Assembly (NCBI RefSeq): GCF_010682105.1 | Contig: NZ_JAAGWH010000013.1 | Span: forward strand, 557,628-621,627 | Reading direction: 5' to 3' | DNA length: 64,000 nt | From: Modestobacter muralis | GTDB taxonomy: Bacteria > Actinomycetota > Actinomycetes > Mycobacteriales > Geodermatophilaceae | Shown here: positions 16,834 to 26,694 of the stretch, piece by piece | Numbering within the stretch: position 1 is the first letter of the stretch | Layout of the letters: every line of letters begins with the position of its first letter | Notes under the pieces: generated by a model | Told to the model about the DNA's origin: nothing | Databases searched by the model: none | What the model saw: the letters and a program-made list of their open reading frames with translations, nothing else | Position numbers and translations under genes: made by a program

Positions 16834-17967
16834 GTGACCTCCATCGACGCGCCCGACCTGTTCGCCCAGCTCCGCCGCGAACCGGACGTCGAGGCCCCCG
16901 AGCTGGTCGCCGTCGACGCCACCGACCGGCTGCTGCTCGACGAGGCCGCGGACTCCCTGGCCGCGGGCCCCGACGCGGTCGCCGTCGTCGACGACTCGCA
17001 CGGCGCCCTGACCCTCGGGGCGGTCGTGCTGCACGGCGCCGTCTCGCCGCGGGTGACCACCGACCTGTTGCTCGGCGAGCTGGCGCTGGCCGCCAACGCC
17101 GAGCGCACCGGCCAGGCGGGCACCTACCGGCTGCTGCCGCTGGGTCCGGAGCTGGTGCGCGGGGCCACGACCGTGCTGGCCAAGGCGCCCAAGGGCCTGG
17201 ACGCGCTGCGCCAGCTCGCCGAGGTCGTCGCCGCCGACGCCGACCCGGACGTGACCCTGTTCGTCGGGGGGCGGGTCAAGCACATGACCCGGGCGATGAA
17301 CGACGTCCTGGCCGAGTCCTTCACCGAGGTGCGGGCGTCACTGGGGCGGCAGAAGTCCCGGGTGCTCGTCGCCCGCGGCCCGCGGGCCGACGGCGCCTCC
17401 TCGTTCCCGCACTGCCGCGAGCACACCGAGCTGGGGCTCACCGTCTGCGCGCACGGCGCCGCCTTCGCCGGCCCGAAGGTCGACCGGGGCACCCAGGCGC
17501 TGCTGGCGGTGCTCGCCGGGGCGGTGCCCGACGCCGCGACCGCCCTCGACCTGGGCTGCGGCACCGGCGTGCTGGCCACGGCGCTGGCCGCCGCCCGGCC
17601 GGGCCTGCGGGTGCTGGCCGTCGACCAGTCGGCGGCCGCGGTCGCCTCGGCGCAGGCGACGGCGGCGGCCAACGGGCTCACCGACCGCGTCACGGTCGTC
17701 CGGGACGACGCCGGCAGCAGCATCCCCGAGGGCACCGTGGACCTGGTGGTCTGCAACCCGCCCTTCCACGCCGGCGTCGCGGTCGACGAGACCGTCGCGC
17801 ACCGGCTGTTCGAGGGGGCGGCGCGGGTGCTGCGCCCGGGCGGGGAGATGTGGTGCGTCTTCAACTCGCACCTGCCGCACCGCCAGGCGCTGACCCGCAT
17901 CGTCGGCCCGACCCGCCAGGTGACCCGCAACCCCACCTTCACCGTCACGGCCTCGACCCGCCGCTGA
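16834..17967 (+). CDS. RsmC/RlmG-type rRNA guanine-N2 methyltransferase
   Basis: A 377-residue protein with two tandem methyltransferase-like halves. The N-terminal half (to about residue 185) lacks a clear SAM motif, as in RsmC and RlmG. The C-terminal half has [21 protein letters not shown] (SAM binding, about residue 240) and [10 protein letters not shown], the NPPF catalytic motif of N-methyltransferases. The target would be a guanine of 16S or 23S rRNA; which one cannot be told. GTG 16834 is used, with CAGAGT 7 nt upstream as a possible leaderless -10; GTG 16825 is in frame too. Confidence 0.85.
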   Translation: MTSIDAPDLFAQLRREPDVEAPELVAVDATDRLLLDEAADSLAAGPDAVAVVDDSHGALTLGAVVLHGAVSPRVTTDLLLGELALAANAERTGQAGTYRLLPLGPELVRGATTVLAKAPKGLDALRQLAEVVAADADPDVTLFVGGRVKHMTRAMNDVLAESFTEVRASLGRQKSRVLVARGPRADGASSFPHCREHTELGLTVCAHGAAFAGPKVDRGTQALLAVLAGAVPDAATALDLGCGTGVLATALAAARPGLRVLAVDQSAAAVASAQATAAANGLTDRVTVVRDDAGSSIPEGTVDLVVCNPPFHAGVAVDETVAHRLFEGAARVLRPGGEMWCVFNSHLPHRQALTRIVGPTRQVTRNPTFTVTASTRR

Positions 17968-18058
17968 ACCTGGCGGTGGCCGCCGGTCCCGTCCCGTCCC
18001 GCGCCTGCCGATGGTGCGGGCACGAGGGTGCCCTGCTCTCCGAGATCCCAGGAGAGTC

Positions 18059-19642
18059 ATGTCCCAGTCGTGGTGGGCCGACCGGCCACTCGGTCTGAAG
18101 TTGTCCACGCTCGTCGTCGCCGGCTCGATCGGCCTGGGCGTCGCCGGTCTGATCGGCGTGACGGCGCTCCAGGACAGCGGGGAGCGCACCGACCGGTTGC
18201 TGCTCACCACGACCGCGACCGCCGCCGCGCTGGAGGCGGACATGATGCACGACGCCATCCGGGCGGACGTGCTGCAGGCCATGCTGGCCGGGAGCGGCGG
18301 CCGGTACGACGCCGCGGCCGCCGACCTCGAGGGGCACGCCGCCACGCTGGAGGGCTCGCTGGCCGAGGTCCGCGACGGCGGCCTGGGGAGCGGCGTCGGC
18401 GCGGCCGTGGACTCGGTGTCCGACGAGGTGGCGTCCTACCTGTCCTCCGCCCAGGAGATCGTCATCCTGACCGGGGCCGACCCGGGTGCGGCCTCCGCCG
18501 CCTACCCGCAGTTCCTAGAGGCCTTCGAGGGTCTCGAGGAGGCGCTGCCGACGGTCGGTGACGCCGTCGGCGCCGAGGCCGCCGCGGCTGCCGCCGAGAG
18601 CCGGGCGCAGCGCGAGTCGGCGATCGTCTCCGTCGTCGTCGTGGTGGTCCTCGGCGCTCTCGTCCTCGGTGGGCTGGGGTGGGTGGTGACGCGGTCGGTG
18701 GTGCAGCCGCTGCGGCGTGTCCGCGCCGTCGTCTCCGGCCTGGCCGACGGCGACCTCCGGGGCACCACCGGGCTGACGAGCACCGACGAGGTCGGCCAGA
18801 TCGCCACGGCGCTCGAGTCGTCCATGGCCTCGATGCGCGCCGTCATCCTCACGATCGGCGACAGCTCCACCACCCTGGCCGCGGCGACCGAGGAGCTGTC
18901 GGCGACCGCGCAGGACATGGGCCGGCTCGCCGCGGAGTCCGCCGAGCAGACCGGCCTGGTCGCTGCGACGGCTGGGCAGGTGTCGGGGAACGTGCAGGTC
19001 GTGGCGGCCGGCACCGACGAGATGGGCACCTCGATCCGGGAGATCGCGCACAACGCCAGCGACGTCGCCCGGGTGGCAGCCCAGGCGGTCGGCGCAGCCG
19101 AGTCGGCCACCACGACGGTGGCGAAGCTGGGGGAGTCCTCCATCGGGATCGCCACGGTCGTCGCCGTGATCACCTCGATCGCCGAGCAGACGAACCTGCT
19201 CGCCCTCAACGCCACGATCGAGGCGGCGCGGGCCGGGGAGGCGGGCAAGGGGTTCGCCGTGGTCGCCAACGAGGTCAAGGAACTGGCCCAGGAGACGGCG
19301 AAGGCGACGAAGGACATCACCGACCGGGTCGACAGCATCCAGTCCGACACCCGGGGCGCCGTCGCCGCCATCGCCGAGATCGCGTCGGTCATCGCGCGGA
19401 TCAACGACGCCCAGGGCACCATCGCCGCGGCCGTCGAGGAGCAGACGGCGACGGCTGCGGAGATGAGCCGCGGGGTGGCCGAGGCGGCGTCCGGGGTGGA
19501 CCAGATCGCCGGGAGCGTGGGCGCGGTGGCCGAGGCCACCGGTGCCACCACCCGGGCGATGGCCGACGCCCAGGTGGCGATCGACGAGACGGCGCGGCTC
19601 GCCGCTCAGCTCAGCACTGCCGTCGGCCGCTTCCGCTGCTGA
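18059..19642 (+). CDS. Methyl-accepting chemotaxis protein
   Basis: A 527-residue chemoreceptor. A transmembrane helix at about 15-37 is followed by a 155-residue extracellular helical sensor, a second helix at about 195-218 ([19 protein letters not shown]), a HAMP domain ([20 protein letters not shown]) and a long signalling coil. The hairpin tip [20 protein letters not shown] is the highly conserved CheA/CheW contact. AGGAGAG precedes the ATG. No other chemotaxis or flagellar gene is in the window, so it works with distant partners. The ligand is unknown. Confidence 0.93.
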   Translation: MSQSWWADRPLGLKLSTLVVAGSIGLGVAGLIGVTALQDSGERTDRLLLTTTATAAALEADMMHDAIRADVLQAMLAGSGGRYDAAAADLEGHAATLEGSLAEVRDGGLGSGVGAAVDSVSDEVASYLSSAQEIVILTGADPGAASAAYPQFLEAFEGLEEALPTVGDAVGAEAAAAAAESRAQRESAIVSVVVVVVLGALVLGGLGWVVTRSVVQPLRRVRAVVSGLADGDLRGTTGLTSTDEVGQIATALESSMASMRAVILTIGDSSTTLAAATEELSATAQDMGRLAAESAEQTGLVAATAGQVSGNVQVVAAGTDEMGTSIREIAHNASDVARVAAQAVGAAESATTTVAKLGESSIGIATVVAVITSIAEQTNLLALNATIEAARAGEAGKGFAVVANEVKELAQETAKATKDITDRVDSIQSDTRGAVAAIAEIASVIARINDAQGTIAAAVEEQTATAAEMSRGVAEAASGVDQIAGSVGAVAEATGATTRAMADAQVAIDETARLAAQLSTAVGRFRC

Positions 19643-19659
19643 CGGAGGACTCCCCGGCC

Positions 19660-19717
19660 GGCCCCCTCGCAGGGGCCCGCCCCGAGGCACGAGGGGTGGG
19701 GGGCGAGGGGGTCCTTA
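19660..19717 (-). repeat. AAGGACC hairpin element, downstream of the phosphoribosyltransferase
   Basis: Read on the minus strand, it starts AAGGACC 2 nt after the TGA and closes with GCGAGGGGGCC. CCCCCTCGC and GCGAGGGGG form a perfect 9-bp outer stem. It separates two convergent genes. Confidence 0.75.
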
Positions 19718-19718
19718 T

Positions 19719-20219
19719 TCAGTGGCCGGAGCCGCCGCGGGAGACGACCGGGGGCAGGGTCGACCAGGGGAAGTCGATCCAGGCCTCGGTGCGCTTCCAG
19801 GCGTAGTCGCACCGCACGAGCGACCGGGGCTTCTCGTAGACGACGGCGGTGCGGACGTCGGTGACGTGGCCGGCGCAGAACTCCTTGACCAGCTCCAGCG
19901 TCTTGCCGGTGTCGGCGACGTCGTCGGCGATGAGCACCTTCGCCCCGGTCAGGTCGACCACGTCGAGGGTCGGCGGCAGCACCACCGGCAGGTCGAGCCG
20001 CTGGTCGACGCCGGTGTAGAACTCCACGTTCATCACGAAGAGGTTCTTCACGTCGAGCGCGTAGCCCAGCGCGCCGCCGAGGAACAGCCCGCCGCGGGCG
20101 ATCGACAGGATGATGTCGGGCTCGAAGCCGTCGTCGGCGACCTGCTGGGCCAGCTCACGGGCGGCCCGCCCGAAGTCCTCGTAGGTCAGGGTCTCGCGGG
20201 CAGGCTCCGGTGCGCTCAC
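19719..20219 (-). CDS. Purine-type phosphoribosyltransferase
   Basis: A 166-residue type I phosphoribosyltransferase. VLIADDVADTGKTLEL at about residue 105 is the PRPP-binding loop, and ILSIARGGLFLGGALGY is the pyrophosphate loop of the Gpt/xanthine-hypoxanthine type. It probably salvages a purine base using PRPP. The C-terminal segment (YAWKRTEAWIDFPWS) resembles Gpt-like proteins of archaea and actinobacteria. GTG 20219 has GACGAT exactly 6 nt upstream, a possible leaderless -10. The base specificity cannot be decided. Confidence 0.85.
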   Translation of the reverse strand: MSAPEPARETLTYEDFGRAARELAQQVADDGFEPDIILSIARGGLFLGGALGYALDVKNLFVMNVEFYTGVDQRLDLPVVLPPTLDVVDLTGAKVLIADDVADTGKTLELVKEFCAGHVTDVRTAVVYEKPRSLVRCDYAWKRTEAWIDFPWSTLPPVVSRGGSGH

Positions 20220-20266
20220 CCGGTGATCGTCGCAGCCCGGTGCTGGGTGTGACCAGACGGCCGTGC

Positions 20267-21004
20267 TCAGGCGGCGCCGGTGCCGGTCGTCATGGCCAGC
20301 TCGTCGATGGTCAGCCGCCGCTCCAGCACGGCCACGGCGACGTCGTCCAGCTCCTCGTCGTGTCCGTAGGCGTAGGCCCGCAGCACCGCCAGCGCGTCGG
20401 CGCTGGGCAGCTCCAGCGCGACGTTGACGACCCCGACCGCCTGCCAGACCCGCGCCCGGCGGCCGGCGCCGGGGGAGTCCAGCCAGGACGGCCCGTCCTC
20501 GGTGTGCGGCTCGGCGGCCATCGCCACGGCGAAGGCCTCGGACAGCGCGGCGGTGACGGTCAGCGAGTCGGCCAGCCCGAGCACCCGGACGTCGCCGGGC
20601 GCCAGCAGGTAGAGGTCGAGGGCGCCGACGTCCTCCAGCCCGCCGTGCAGCGGCAGCGAGACGATCCCCCGCACCGGCGTCCGGGTGACGAGGGCGTCGT
20701 GGAAGGCGGGCCAACGGTCCCGCAGCTGCGCCTCGTCGGCGAGCACCGGCATGCCGGTCGCGTGCGCGCTCAGGCAGGGGCCCTCGCCGACGGTGAACTG
20801 CAGCCGCTCGGCGACGGCCGCGACCGGGTCGCTGGCCCCCAGTGGCAGCCGCCGGTCAGCGGAGAAGTAGGCGCTCAGCCCCACGCCGTCGACGGGGAGG
20901 ACGGCGGCGCAGGCGCGCGCCAGCCGGTCGGGCAGCAGCTCGGGCCCGGGCAGGTCCTGCTCGGCGGCGGTCACCTGGGCGGCGAACTCCTGGGCGAGGT
21001 CCAC
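20267..21004 (-). CDS. GAF and ANTAR domain regulator
   Basis: A 245-residue protein. Residues about 15-160 form a GAF sensor (VDGVGLSAYFSADRRLPLGASD, FTVGEGPCLSAH). The C-terminal 55 residues (VWQAVGVVNVALELPSADALAVLRAYAYG, then LDDVAVAVLERRLT) fit the three-helix ANTAR RNA-binding domain that acts in transcription antitermination. The GTG start follows GGAGGAGAC, a strong ribosome-binding site. It is divergent from the surface protein gene. The signal sensed is unknown. Confidence 0.85.
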   Translation of the reverse strand: MDLAQEFAAQVTAAEQDLPGPELLPDRLARACAAVLPVDGVGLSAYFSADRRLPLGASDPVAAVAERLQFTVGEGPCLSAHATGMPVLADEAQLRDRWPAFHDALVTRTPVRGIVSLPLHGGLEDVGALDLYLLAPGDVRVLGLADSLTVTAALSEAFAVAMAAEPHTEDGPSWLDSPGAGRRARVWQAVGVVNVALELPSADALAVLRAYAYGHDEELDDVAVAVLERRLTIDELAMTTGTGAA

Positions 21005-21297
21005 GTCTCCTCCTGCGGGCGGCAGCCCGGGCGGGGCACGGCCGTCTGCTGGACCTCCCCGCCGCCTCGACGTGCCGCGCCGGGGAGGTCCTACCCCCGT
21101 CGGTCTGCTCCCGACACCTCGCTCGACCAGCAGGACCCGGGCGTCCCCCGCCGGGCCCTGGCGCGGCCGGCACCCCGCCGTCGTCGAGGGCAGGTCCCGT
21201 CCACCCCCGAGGCGCGGCCCCACGACGACCCGTCACCTGCTCAAGCAGCCGCACCGGGGGCCGATCAAGGAGGTGGGACACCACTCGAGGAGGTCAC
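21005..21297. other. Divergent intergenic region with a hairpin at 21051-21091
   Basis: The 293-bp gap between the GAF-ANTAR gene and the surface protein gene has no open frame with convincing codon use. GGACCTCCCCG at 21051-21061 is mirrored exactly at 21081-21091 around a 19-nt loop. AGGAGGT at 21288-21294 serves the downstream gene. No clear -10/-35 pair was found. Confidence 0.5.
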
Positions 21298-24200
21298 GTG
21301 TCACCCCGTCCGTCGCGCGCAGGCCGCTCGTCCGCAGCCGTGGGTCTGCTGACCGTGCTGCTGACCTCGGTTGCCGCCGTGGCGCCGACCGTGGCTGCGG
21401 CACCGGTGACCTCGCCCGTCCCGACGTTCTTCATGAGCCAGGTCAGGCCCGGCGACAACGGTTCGACGCTGCGGGTGCTCGCCCAGGACCGGTACGCCGA
21501 CTCCGGCGCGGGCGGGGTCACCGTGTCCGACGTCGGCGGGGAGTCGCCCTACGAGTACAACGCGGTCGGGCACCGGGCGGCCGACGGGTACCTCTACGGG
21601 ATCGTGCGCTCCGGCCCGAGCAGCGACCAGCTCGTGCGCGTCGGGTCCGGCGGCGAGGTGACCCTGCTCGGCCCGGTCGACGGGCTGCCGGCCACGCCCG
21701 GGACCGACGCCTACCTGAGCGGTGCCTTCGGGGAGGGGACGTACGCCGACACGCTCGTCGTCAAGGACAACAAGGCCGCCGGGCGGCTGTACCGCATCGA
21801 CGTCGCCAGCCGGAGGGTGACCGGGTCGGTCGCGCCCTCCACCGGCGTGAAGCTGTTCGACTACACCTGGAACGCCGGGTACCTCTGGGGCGGGGAGGTC
21901 GACGGCGGCGTCCGGAGCATCGTCCGGCTGGACGTCGCGACCGGGGCGGTCACGCGGATCGCCGCCGGGTCCGTCCTCCCCGCCGACGACACCGGCGACT
22001 ACGGGGCGGCCTGGCGGTACGGCAACGGGAACATCGCGCTGCTGAGCAACGGCAGCGGCGTCATCACCCAGGTCCGGATCGGCGGTCCGGCGTCGGCCTC
22101 CCCGACGCTCACCGCGGTGTCCCGGGTCCAGGCCGCCCCCGGCGAGAGCAACGACGGCGCCAGCACGCTGGCCGCGCAGCCGGCCGACCTGGTGCTGACG
22201 GTCCCCGCACCGGCTCCGGTTCCTCCGTCCAGCCCGGTCTCCTGGACGGTGACGGTCCGCAACGCCGGTCCCGGCCCCTCGTCGGGCTCCACCTTCACCG
22301 TCGCGGTGCCCACCGGGGTGACCGCCGTCCAGCTGCCTGCCGGGTGCAGCGTCCCCGCGGGGACGGTCACCTGCGTGGTGGGCCCGCTGGTCGACGGCGG
22401 CTCGGACGACTACACGTTCACCGCCTCGTCACCCGCCGCCGGAGCGGTGTCCGTGGCCGCGCCGGTCGACGTGCTCGGCAACGAGCAGGACCCCTCCGTC
22501 GACAGCGCGCTCCTGGTCGTCACCCCCGACCAGGCGCTCGCCTCGACCGGCGTCGGCACTCAGGAGCAGAGCGTCCTCCCCGGCGTCCCGGCCGGCGGCG
22601 CGGTCGAGCTGCTCGACGGCAACACCCCGGTCCCGACCCTCGACGTCCCGGGCGGGCGCTACGCCGTGGACGTCGACGCGCTGACGTTCACCCCCGCGTA
22701 CGGCTGGTCGGGCACTGCGGCGACGGCGAGGTTCCGCGTCACCGACGGCTCGGGCGCCACCGGCGTCGGCGGGTACACCGCGACCGTGCAGCCCCCGGCA
22801 CCTCCCGCGGCGCCGGCGCTGACCTCGAGCGGGACCGGGACGGCGACCCAGCGGGTCACCTTGCCCGCGCCCCCGCCGGGCGGGTCGGTGACCCTGCTGG
22901 ACGACGACGGTGACCCGGTCGCCGGCCTGGTCCTCCCCGGGCGGGGGAGCTGGACGACCGACCCGGTCGCCGGGACGGTCTCCTTCGCCCCGGCGACCGG
23001 CCACCTCGGCACCACTGCGGTCGCCTACCGGGTGACCGACGCCTACGGCCGGTCCAGCGACGGCACGTACGAGGCGACGGTGACCGCCCCGCCCGGTCCG
23101 TCGGCCCCGGACCTGGCTTCGGTCGGCACCGGCACGGCCCCCCAGCAGGTGGTCCTGCCGCCGGCCCCGGACGGTGGCTCCCGGACCCTGCTCGACGACG
23201 ACGACGCCCCGGTGTCGCGGGTCGTCCGCCCCGGGCAGGGCACGTACGACCACGACGCGTCCTCCGGCACGGTCACCTTCACGCCCGTGCTCGGCTTCCA
23301 GGGGCCGGCCACCCCGGTCCGCTACCGGCTCACCGACGCCTACGGCCAGTCGGCCACCGGGGCCGACACCCCGGTCGTCACCCGGCCGGCCGGGCCGCCG
23401 GCCGGCGCCGTGCTCACCTCCCGCGACGTCGGCACGACGCTGCAGCAGGTCGTCCTCCCCGCGGCACCGGCCGGTGGGTCGCGGACGCTGCTGGACGGCG
23501 CGGGGACCCCGGCCGCCGTGGTGGACGTGCTCGGCGAGGGCCGCTACGTCCTGGACCCGGGCACCGGGACGATCTCCTTCTCCCCGGTGCTGGGCTTCGC
23601 GGCCGTGGGCCGCGTCGCGTACCGGTCGACGGACGCCTACGGCTCCTGGGCCGACGGGTCCTACCGGCCGGAGGTGCTCCCGCCGGAGCCCCCGGCCCCC
23701 GCCGCCGAGGCCACCACCGGAGTCGGCACCACCCAGCAGCAGACCACGTCACCGGCGGTCCCCGAGGGTGGTGTCGTCACCGTCCTCGACGGGGAGGGTC
23801 GGCCGGCGACGTCCGTGACCCTGCCGGGTCAGGGCACCTACCGCTGGGACGCGCTCGCCGGCTCGGCGGTGTTCGACCCGGAGCTGGGGTTCCACGGCGC
23901 CGCGTCACCGCTCACCTACCGCGTGACGGATGCGTACGGGCAGTGGGTCGACGCGACCTGGACCCCGACGGTGCTGGCGCCCGCTCCACCGGTCACCGAG
24001 CCGCGGACGTCGACGGGAGTCGGGACCTCGGTCCACACCGTCCTGCTGCCCGAGGCCCCGGCGGGCGGCGCCCGGGCGTTGGTGGACGTCGACGGGGACC
24101 CTGCGACGACGGTGGTGCTCGCCGGCCGGGGGACGGTCGAACTCGATTCCGTGACCGGGTCGGCCGTGTTCCGGCCGGTGCCCGGGTACGGCGGCACGAC

Positions 24201-24774
24201 GGTGATCACCTACCGGATGACCGACGCCTACGGCCAGACCGCCGACGGCCACTGGACGGCCACCGTCACCGCGCCGGCGCCCCCCGCCGACGCGCCGCTC
24301 CCGCCGGCCCCCACCCCGACTCCGACCACCTCGACTCCGATCACCTCGGCATCGCCCGTGGCGACCTCACCCACCCCGAGCCCGCCCGCCCCGGCATCGC
24401 CCGCACCGACCCCGGCCGCCCCGACCCCGCCGGACACGACAGCGCCCGCCCCGGACCACGCGGACCAGCCGATGTCGGCTCCCGTGACCGCCGGGCCACC
24501 CGAGCTGGCCTGGACCGGTGACGACCTGCAGGTGCTGGCCGGGCAGGGACTGGCGTCGGTCGCCCTCGGCCTGGTCCTGTTGGTCGCCGGCCGGGCTCCG
24601 CGCATGCACCCGGCCGGTCCGGCGGCCGGCCGCGACCGGTCCCCGCGGGGGCGGCACGCGGCCGGGAGGACCAGTCCCCGGCGGCGCACCAGCGGTGGGG
24701 GTCGGCACGCAGCCGGGAACGCCGTCCAGAGGCGGTCCGCCGGTCGGGTCGGCGGCCAGCCGGTCGGCACCTGA
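21298..24774 (+). CDS. Secreted surface protein with CshA-type repeats and LAxTG sorting motif
   Basis: A 1158-residue secreted protein. A signal peptide (residues 1-37, Arg-rich start then AVGLLTVLLTSVAAVAPTVA) leads to a roughly 250-residue beta domain with repeated short strands, then a DUF11-like module, then six repeats of about 97 residues (about 410-1000) with the pattern VGT...VLP..P.GGSRTLLD...G..TFTP..GF.G..TPVRYR.TDAYGQ, as in CshA fibril repeats. A Pro/Thr/Ser linker and LAWTG near residue 1070 precede a membrane helix, matching class E sortase substrates. A basic tail of about 60 residues after the helix is unusually long. The start has AGGAGGT only 3 nt upstream. Confidence 0.85.
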   Translation: MSPRPSRAGRSSAAVGLLTVLLTSVAAVAPTVAAAPVTSPVPTFFMSQVRPGDNGSTLRVLAQDRYADSGAGGVTVSDVGGESPYEYNAVGHRAADGYLYGIVRSGPSSDQLVRVGSGGEVTLLGPVDGLPATPGTDAYLSGAFGEGTYADTLVVKDNKAAGRLYRIDVASRRVTGSVAPSTGVKLFDYTWNAGYLWGGEVDGGVRSIVRLDVATGAVTRIAAGSVLPADDTGDYGAAWRYGNGNIALLSNGSGVITQVRIGGPASASPTLTAVSRVQAAPGESNDGASTLAAQPADLVLTVPAPAPVPPSSPVSWTVTVRNAGPGPSSGSTFTVAVPTGVTAVQLPAGCSVPAGTVTCVVGPLVDGGSDDYTFTASSPAAGAVSVAAPVDVLGNEQDPSVDSALLVVTPDQALASTGVGTQEQSVLPGVPAGGAVELLDGNTPVPTLDVPGGRYAVDVDALTFTPAYGWSGTAATARFRVTDGSGATGVGGYTATVQPPAPPAAPALTSSGTGTATQRVTLPAPPPGGSVTLLDDDGDPVAGLVLPGRGSWTTDPVAGTVSFAPATGHLGTTAVAYRVTDAYGRSSDGTYEATVTAPPGPSAPDLASVGTGTAPQQVVLPPAPDGGSRTLLDDDDAPVSRVVRPGQGTYDHDASSGTVTFTPVLGFQGPATPVRYRLTDAYGQSATGADTPVVTRPAGPPAGAVLTSRDVGTTLQQVVLPAAPAGGSRTLLDGAGTPAAVVDVLGEGRYVLDPGTGTISFSPVLGFAAVGRVAYRSTDAYGSWADGSYRPEVLPPEPPAPAAEATTGVGTTQQQTTSPAVPEGGVVTVLDGEGRPATSVTLPGQGTYRWDALAGSAVFDPELGFHGAASPLTYRVTDAYGQWVDATWTPTVLAPAPPVTEPRTSTGVGTSVHTVLLPEAPAGGARALVDVDGDPATTVVLAGRGTVELDSVTGSAVFRPVPGYGGTTVITYRMTDAYGQTADGHWTATVTAPAPPADAPLPPAPTPTPTTSTPITSASPVATSPTPSPPAPASPAPTPAAPTPPDTTAPAPDHADQPMSAPVTAGPPELAWTGDDLQVLAGQGLASVALGLVLLVAGRAPRMHPAGPAAGRDRSPRGRHAAGRTSPRRRTSGGGRHAAGNAVQRRSAGRVGGQPVGT

Positions 24775-24797
24775 CGGTCGGCACCTGACGGTCGGCG
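24761..24797. repeat. 14-bp tandem repeat across the surface protein stop codon
   Basis: The unit CGGTCGGCACCTGA occurs twice plus a 9-bp partial copy. The stop codon of the surface protein gene is the last three bases of the first unit, so changes in copy number would not alter the protein. Confidence 0.7.
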
Positions 24798-24805
24798 TCG
24801 CCCGG

Positions 24806-25723
24806 TCAGCAGAAGCCGGGCGTGCCCTCCCAGGCCACCGGCGCGGCCGGCACCTCGTCGCGCAGCACGGTGCCCTCGATCAGCCCGTAGGGCCGGTCGT
24901 CGGCGTGGTAGACGACCGCACCGGGCCCGTCGAGGTCGTTGTCCAGCCCGAACGCCGACAGGTCCTGCAGGAAGTGGTGCTTGTTCGGCATCGAGAACCG
25001 GATCTCGGCGACGTCGGGGTGCCGGCTGAGCGCTGCCTCGCCCATCGTGAACAGCGTCTGCTGCAGGGCGAGGGAGTGGGTGCCGGCGAAGGTCTCCAGC
25101 AGCGTCGTCCGGACGGCGTCGTACGTGCCGTTCCAGTCGACGTCGGTGCCGGTGTACCGCCAGCGGGCGGTGACCGCGGTGGCCAGGATCCGGTCGGTCG
25201 TCTCCGGCAGGGTCGTGTAGCGGTCGCGGGGGAAGCCCCAGAACTCCGACCCGGTGGTCTTGAGGACGACGAGGTCGGTGAGCCCGGCCAGCACGTGCAC
25301 GGTCGCATCGGTCCCGGAGCCGGCCACCGTGACCACCGCGGTGCGGACCTCGCCCCCGGGACGGCGGAAGGCGTGGTCGTGCGGCTGCCCGCCGACGGCG
25401 ATCCGGTCCCAGCCGTAGGACTCGATCGACACCCGGGCGCCGGTGACCCAGGGCTGCGAGCCGGTGAAGTGGTCGGCCAGCCGGATGCCGAACTCCTCCG
25501 GCGAGCCGATGCCGTCGCGGGCGAACGCGAAGACGGTGTTCTTCTGCGCGTCGGTGGTCAGCACGTGGGCGTTGTCGCCGGCGGTGTGCGCGGCGGCGAA
25601 GTCACCCCGCAGCGCCGAGCTCACGTTGAGGTCGACCAGGGAGTGCCGTGGGGTGGAGCGGTCGACCGCGACGACGCGGACCTCCGCCTTCCCGTACTGG
25701 TTGGGTCCGAGCACGATCGCCAT
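24806..25723 (-). CDS. Urate oxidase (uricase)
   Basis: A 305-residue cofactor-free urate oxidase that turns urate into 5-hydroxyisourate. Conserved blocks include YGKAEVRVV near the start (active Lys), VLTTDAQKNTVFAFARDG (active Thr), LVVLKTTGSEFWGFPRD and the late MPNKHHFLQDLS. The size matches the family. The next two steps are encoded just upstream on the same strand (HIU hydrolase, OHCU decarboxylase), separated from this gene by a hairpin at 25772-25810. The ATG is preceded by an AGGG stretch. Confidence 0.95.
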   Translation of the reverse strand: MAIVLGPNQYGKAEVRVVAVDRSTPRHSLVDLNVSSALRGDFAAAHTAGDNAHVLTTDAQKNTVFAFARDGIGSPEEFGIRLADHFTGSQPWVTGARVSIESYGWDRIAVGGQPHDHAFRRPGGEVRTAVVTVAGSGTDATVHVLAGLTDLVVLKTTGSEFWGFPRDRYTTLPETTDRILATAVTARWRYTGTDVDWNGTYDAVRTTLLETFAGTHSLALQQTLFTMGEAALSRHPDVAEIRFSMPNKHHFLQDLSAFGLDNDLDGPGAVVYHADDRPYGLIEGTVLRDEVPAAPVAWEGTPGFC

Positions 25724-25771
25724 GGGTGCACCCTGCCCTCTCGGCGTTGCCGTCGTGTTTCCCGTGGAACC

Positions 25772-25810
25772 GGAGTGGACGCGTCGCGCTCACGCCGACG
25801 CATCCACTCC
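25772..25810. terminator. Hairpin between the HIU hydrolase and uricase genes
   Basis: GGAGTGGACGCGTC at 25772-25785 pairs with GACGCATCCACTCC at 25797-25810 with one mismatch. It lies inside the urate cluster, 2 nt after the HIU hydrolase stop, and may reduce transcription into the uricase gene. Confidence 0.55.
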
Positions 25811-25812
25811 GC

Positions 25813-26130
25813 TCACGAGCCGCGGTAGGTGGAGTAGGCGAAGGGGGAGAGCAGCAGCGGGACGTGGTGGTGCTCGGCCGGCTCGCGGACGGCGAAGGTC
25901 AGCACGACCTCCGGCCAGAACGTCTCCTCGCCCCGCGCCGCGGCCCACGCGCCGGTGCCGAACACCAGCCGGTGCGGGCCGGCGCCGGTCGGGCCCTCGA
26001 CGAGCCGGCAGCGCCCGTCGGCGTCCGTCGTCCCCTCGGCCACCAGTCCCTCGGCGGCGTGCAGGGCGACGGCGAGACCGGCGGCGGGCCGGCCGGTCAC
26101 GGAGTCCAGGACGTGCGTGGACACGCTCAC
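25813..26130 (-). CDS. uraH: 5-hydroxyisourate hydrolase (transthyretin-like)
   Basis: A 105-residue transthyretin-related protein. The start VSTHVLDSVTGRPA is the family signature, with the active His. The end SPFAYSTYRGS matches the C-terminal Y-R-G-S motif. HHHVPLLLSPFAY holds a further His run. It hydrolyses the uricase product to OHCU. GTG at 26130 overlaps the uraD stop in a GTGA junction, so the pair is coupled. Confidence 0.95.
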   Translation of the reverse strand: MSVSTHVLDSVTGRPAAGLAVALHAAEGLVAEGTTDADGRCRLVEGPTGAGPHRLVFGTGAWAAARGEETFWPEVVLTFAVREPAEHHHVPLLLSPFAYSTYRGS

Positions 26131-26642
26131 CGCATGGCCTCGCGCACCCGCAGTGCGGTGATCTCCACCAACTGCGCCTGCACCTCGGCCCGCTCGGCCT
26201 CGGGGGTGTTGCCCAGCCGGCGCTCCAGCTCACGGCGGATCTCCGCGGGCGGGCGCCCGGCCGCCCGGATCAGGAAGACGTGCCCGAAGCGCTCCTCGTA
26301 GGCCCGGTTGCCCTCGGCGATCGCGGTGCGCACCTCGTCGTCGGCGTCGGCCATGCCGCTCTGCTCGCGCCGGGAGGCCTCCGCCGAGGCCGACGACCCC
26401 TCGACCCGGTCGCCGATCCGCGGGTGCGCGTCCAGCGCCGCCGAGACGTGGCCCCAGGACAGCGCCCGCGTGAGCTCGGCAGCCCGGGTGACCAGCGCGC
26501 CGACCGAGGCGTAGGGCCGGCCCGCGGTCAGCACCATGGCGAACGCCGGGGCGCCCAGCCAGCCGAACGCCTGCTCGGCGGCCTCCGCCTGGGGTGCGTC
26601 GTTGAAACGGGCCAGCGCATCGTCGCCACCGGGTCGGGTCAC
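26127..26642 (-). CDS. uraD: OHCU decarboxylase
   Basis: A 171-residue all-helical protein that decarboxylates 2-oxo-4-hydroxy-4-carboxy-5-ureidoimidazoline to S-allantoin. LDAHPRIGD (about residue 71) contains the catalytic His, and EQSGM and a later FGHVFLIRAAGRP are other conserved elements. It is the first gene of the minus-strand urate operon and has a GTG start. It is divergent from the DUF6986 gene with only 52 bp between them. Confidence 0.93.
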   Translation of the reverse strand: MTRPGGDDALARFNDAPQAEAAEQAFGWLGAPAFAMVLTAGRPYASVGALVTRAAELTRALSWGHVSAALDAHPRIGDRVEGSSASAEASRREQSGMADADDEVRTAIAEGNRAYEERFGHVFLIRAAGRPPAEIRRELERRLGNTPEAERAEVQAQLVEITALRVREAMR

Positions 26643-26694
26643 GTGGGGCAGGATGCCAGCTCAGTCGCCCCGCACGAGCACCCGAGGAGGTCCG

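Noticed and set aside
24761..24797. Possible CRISPR-like repeats
   Set aside because: The repeats are 14-bp units in direct tandem without spacers.
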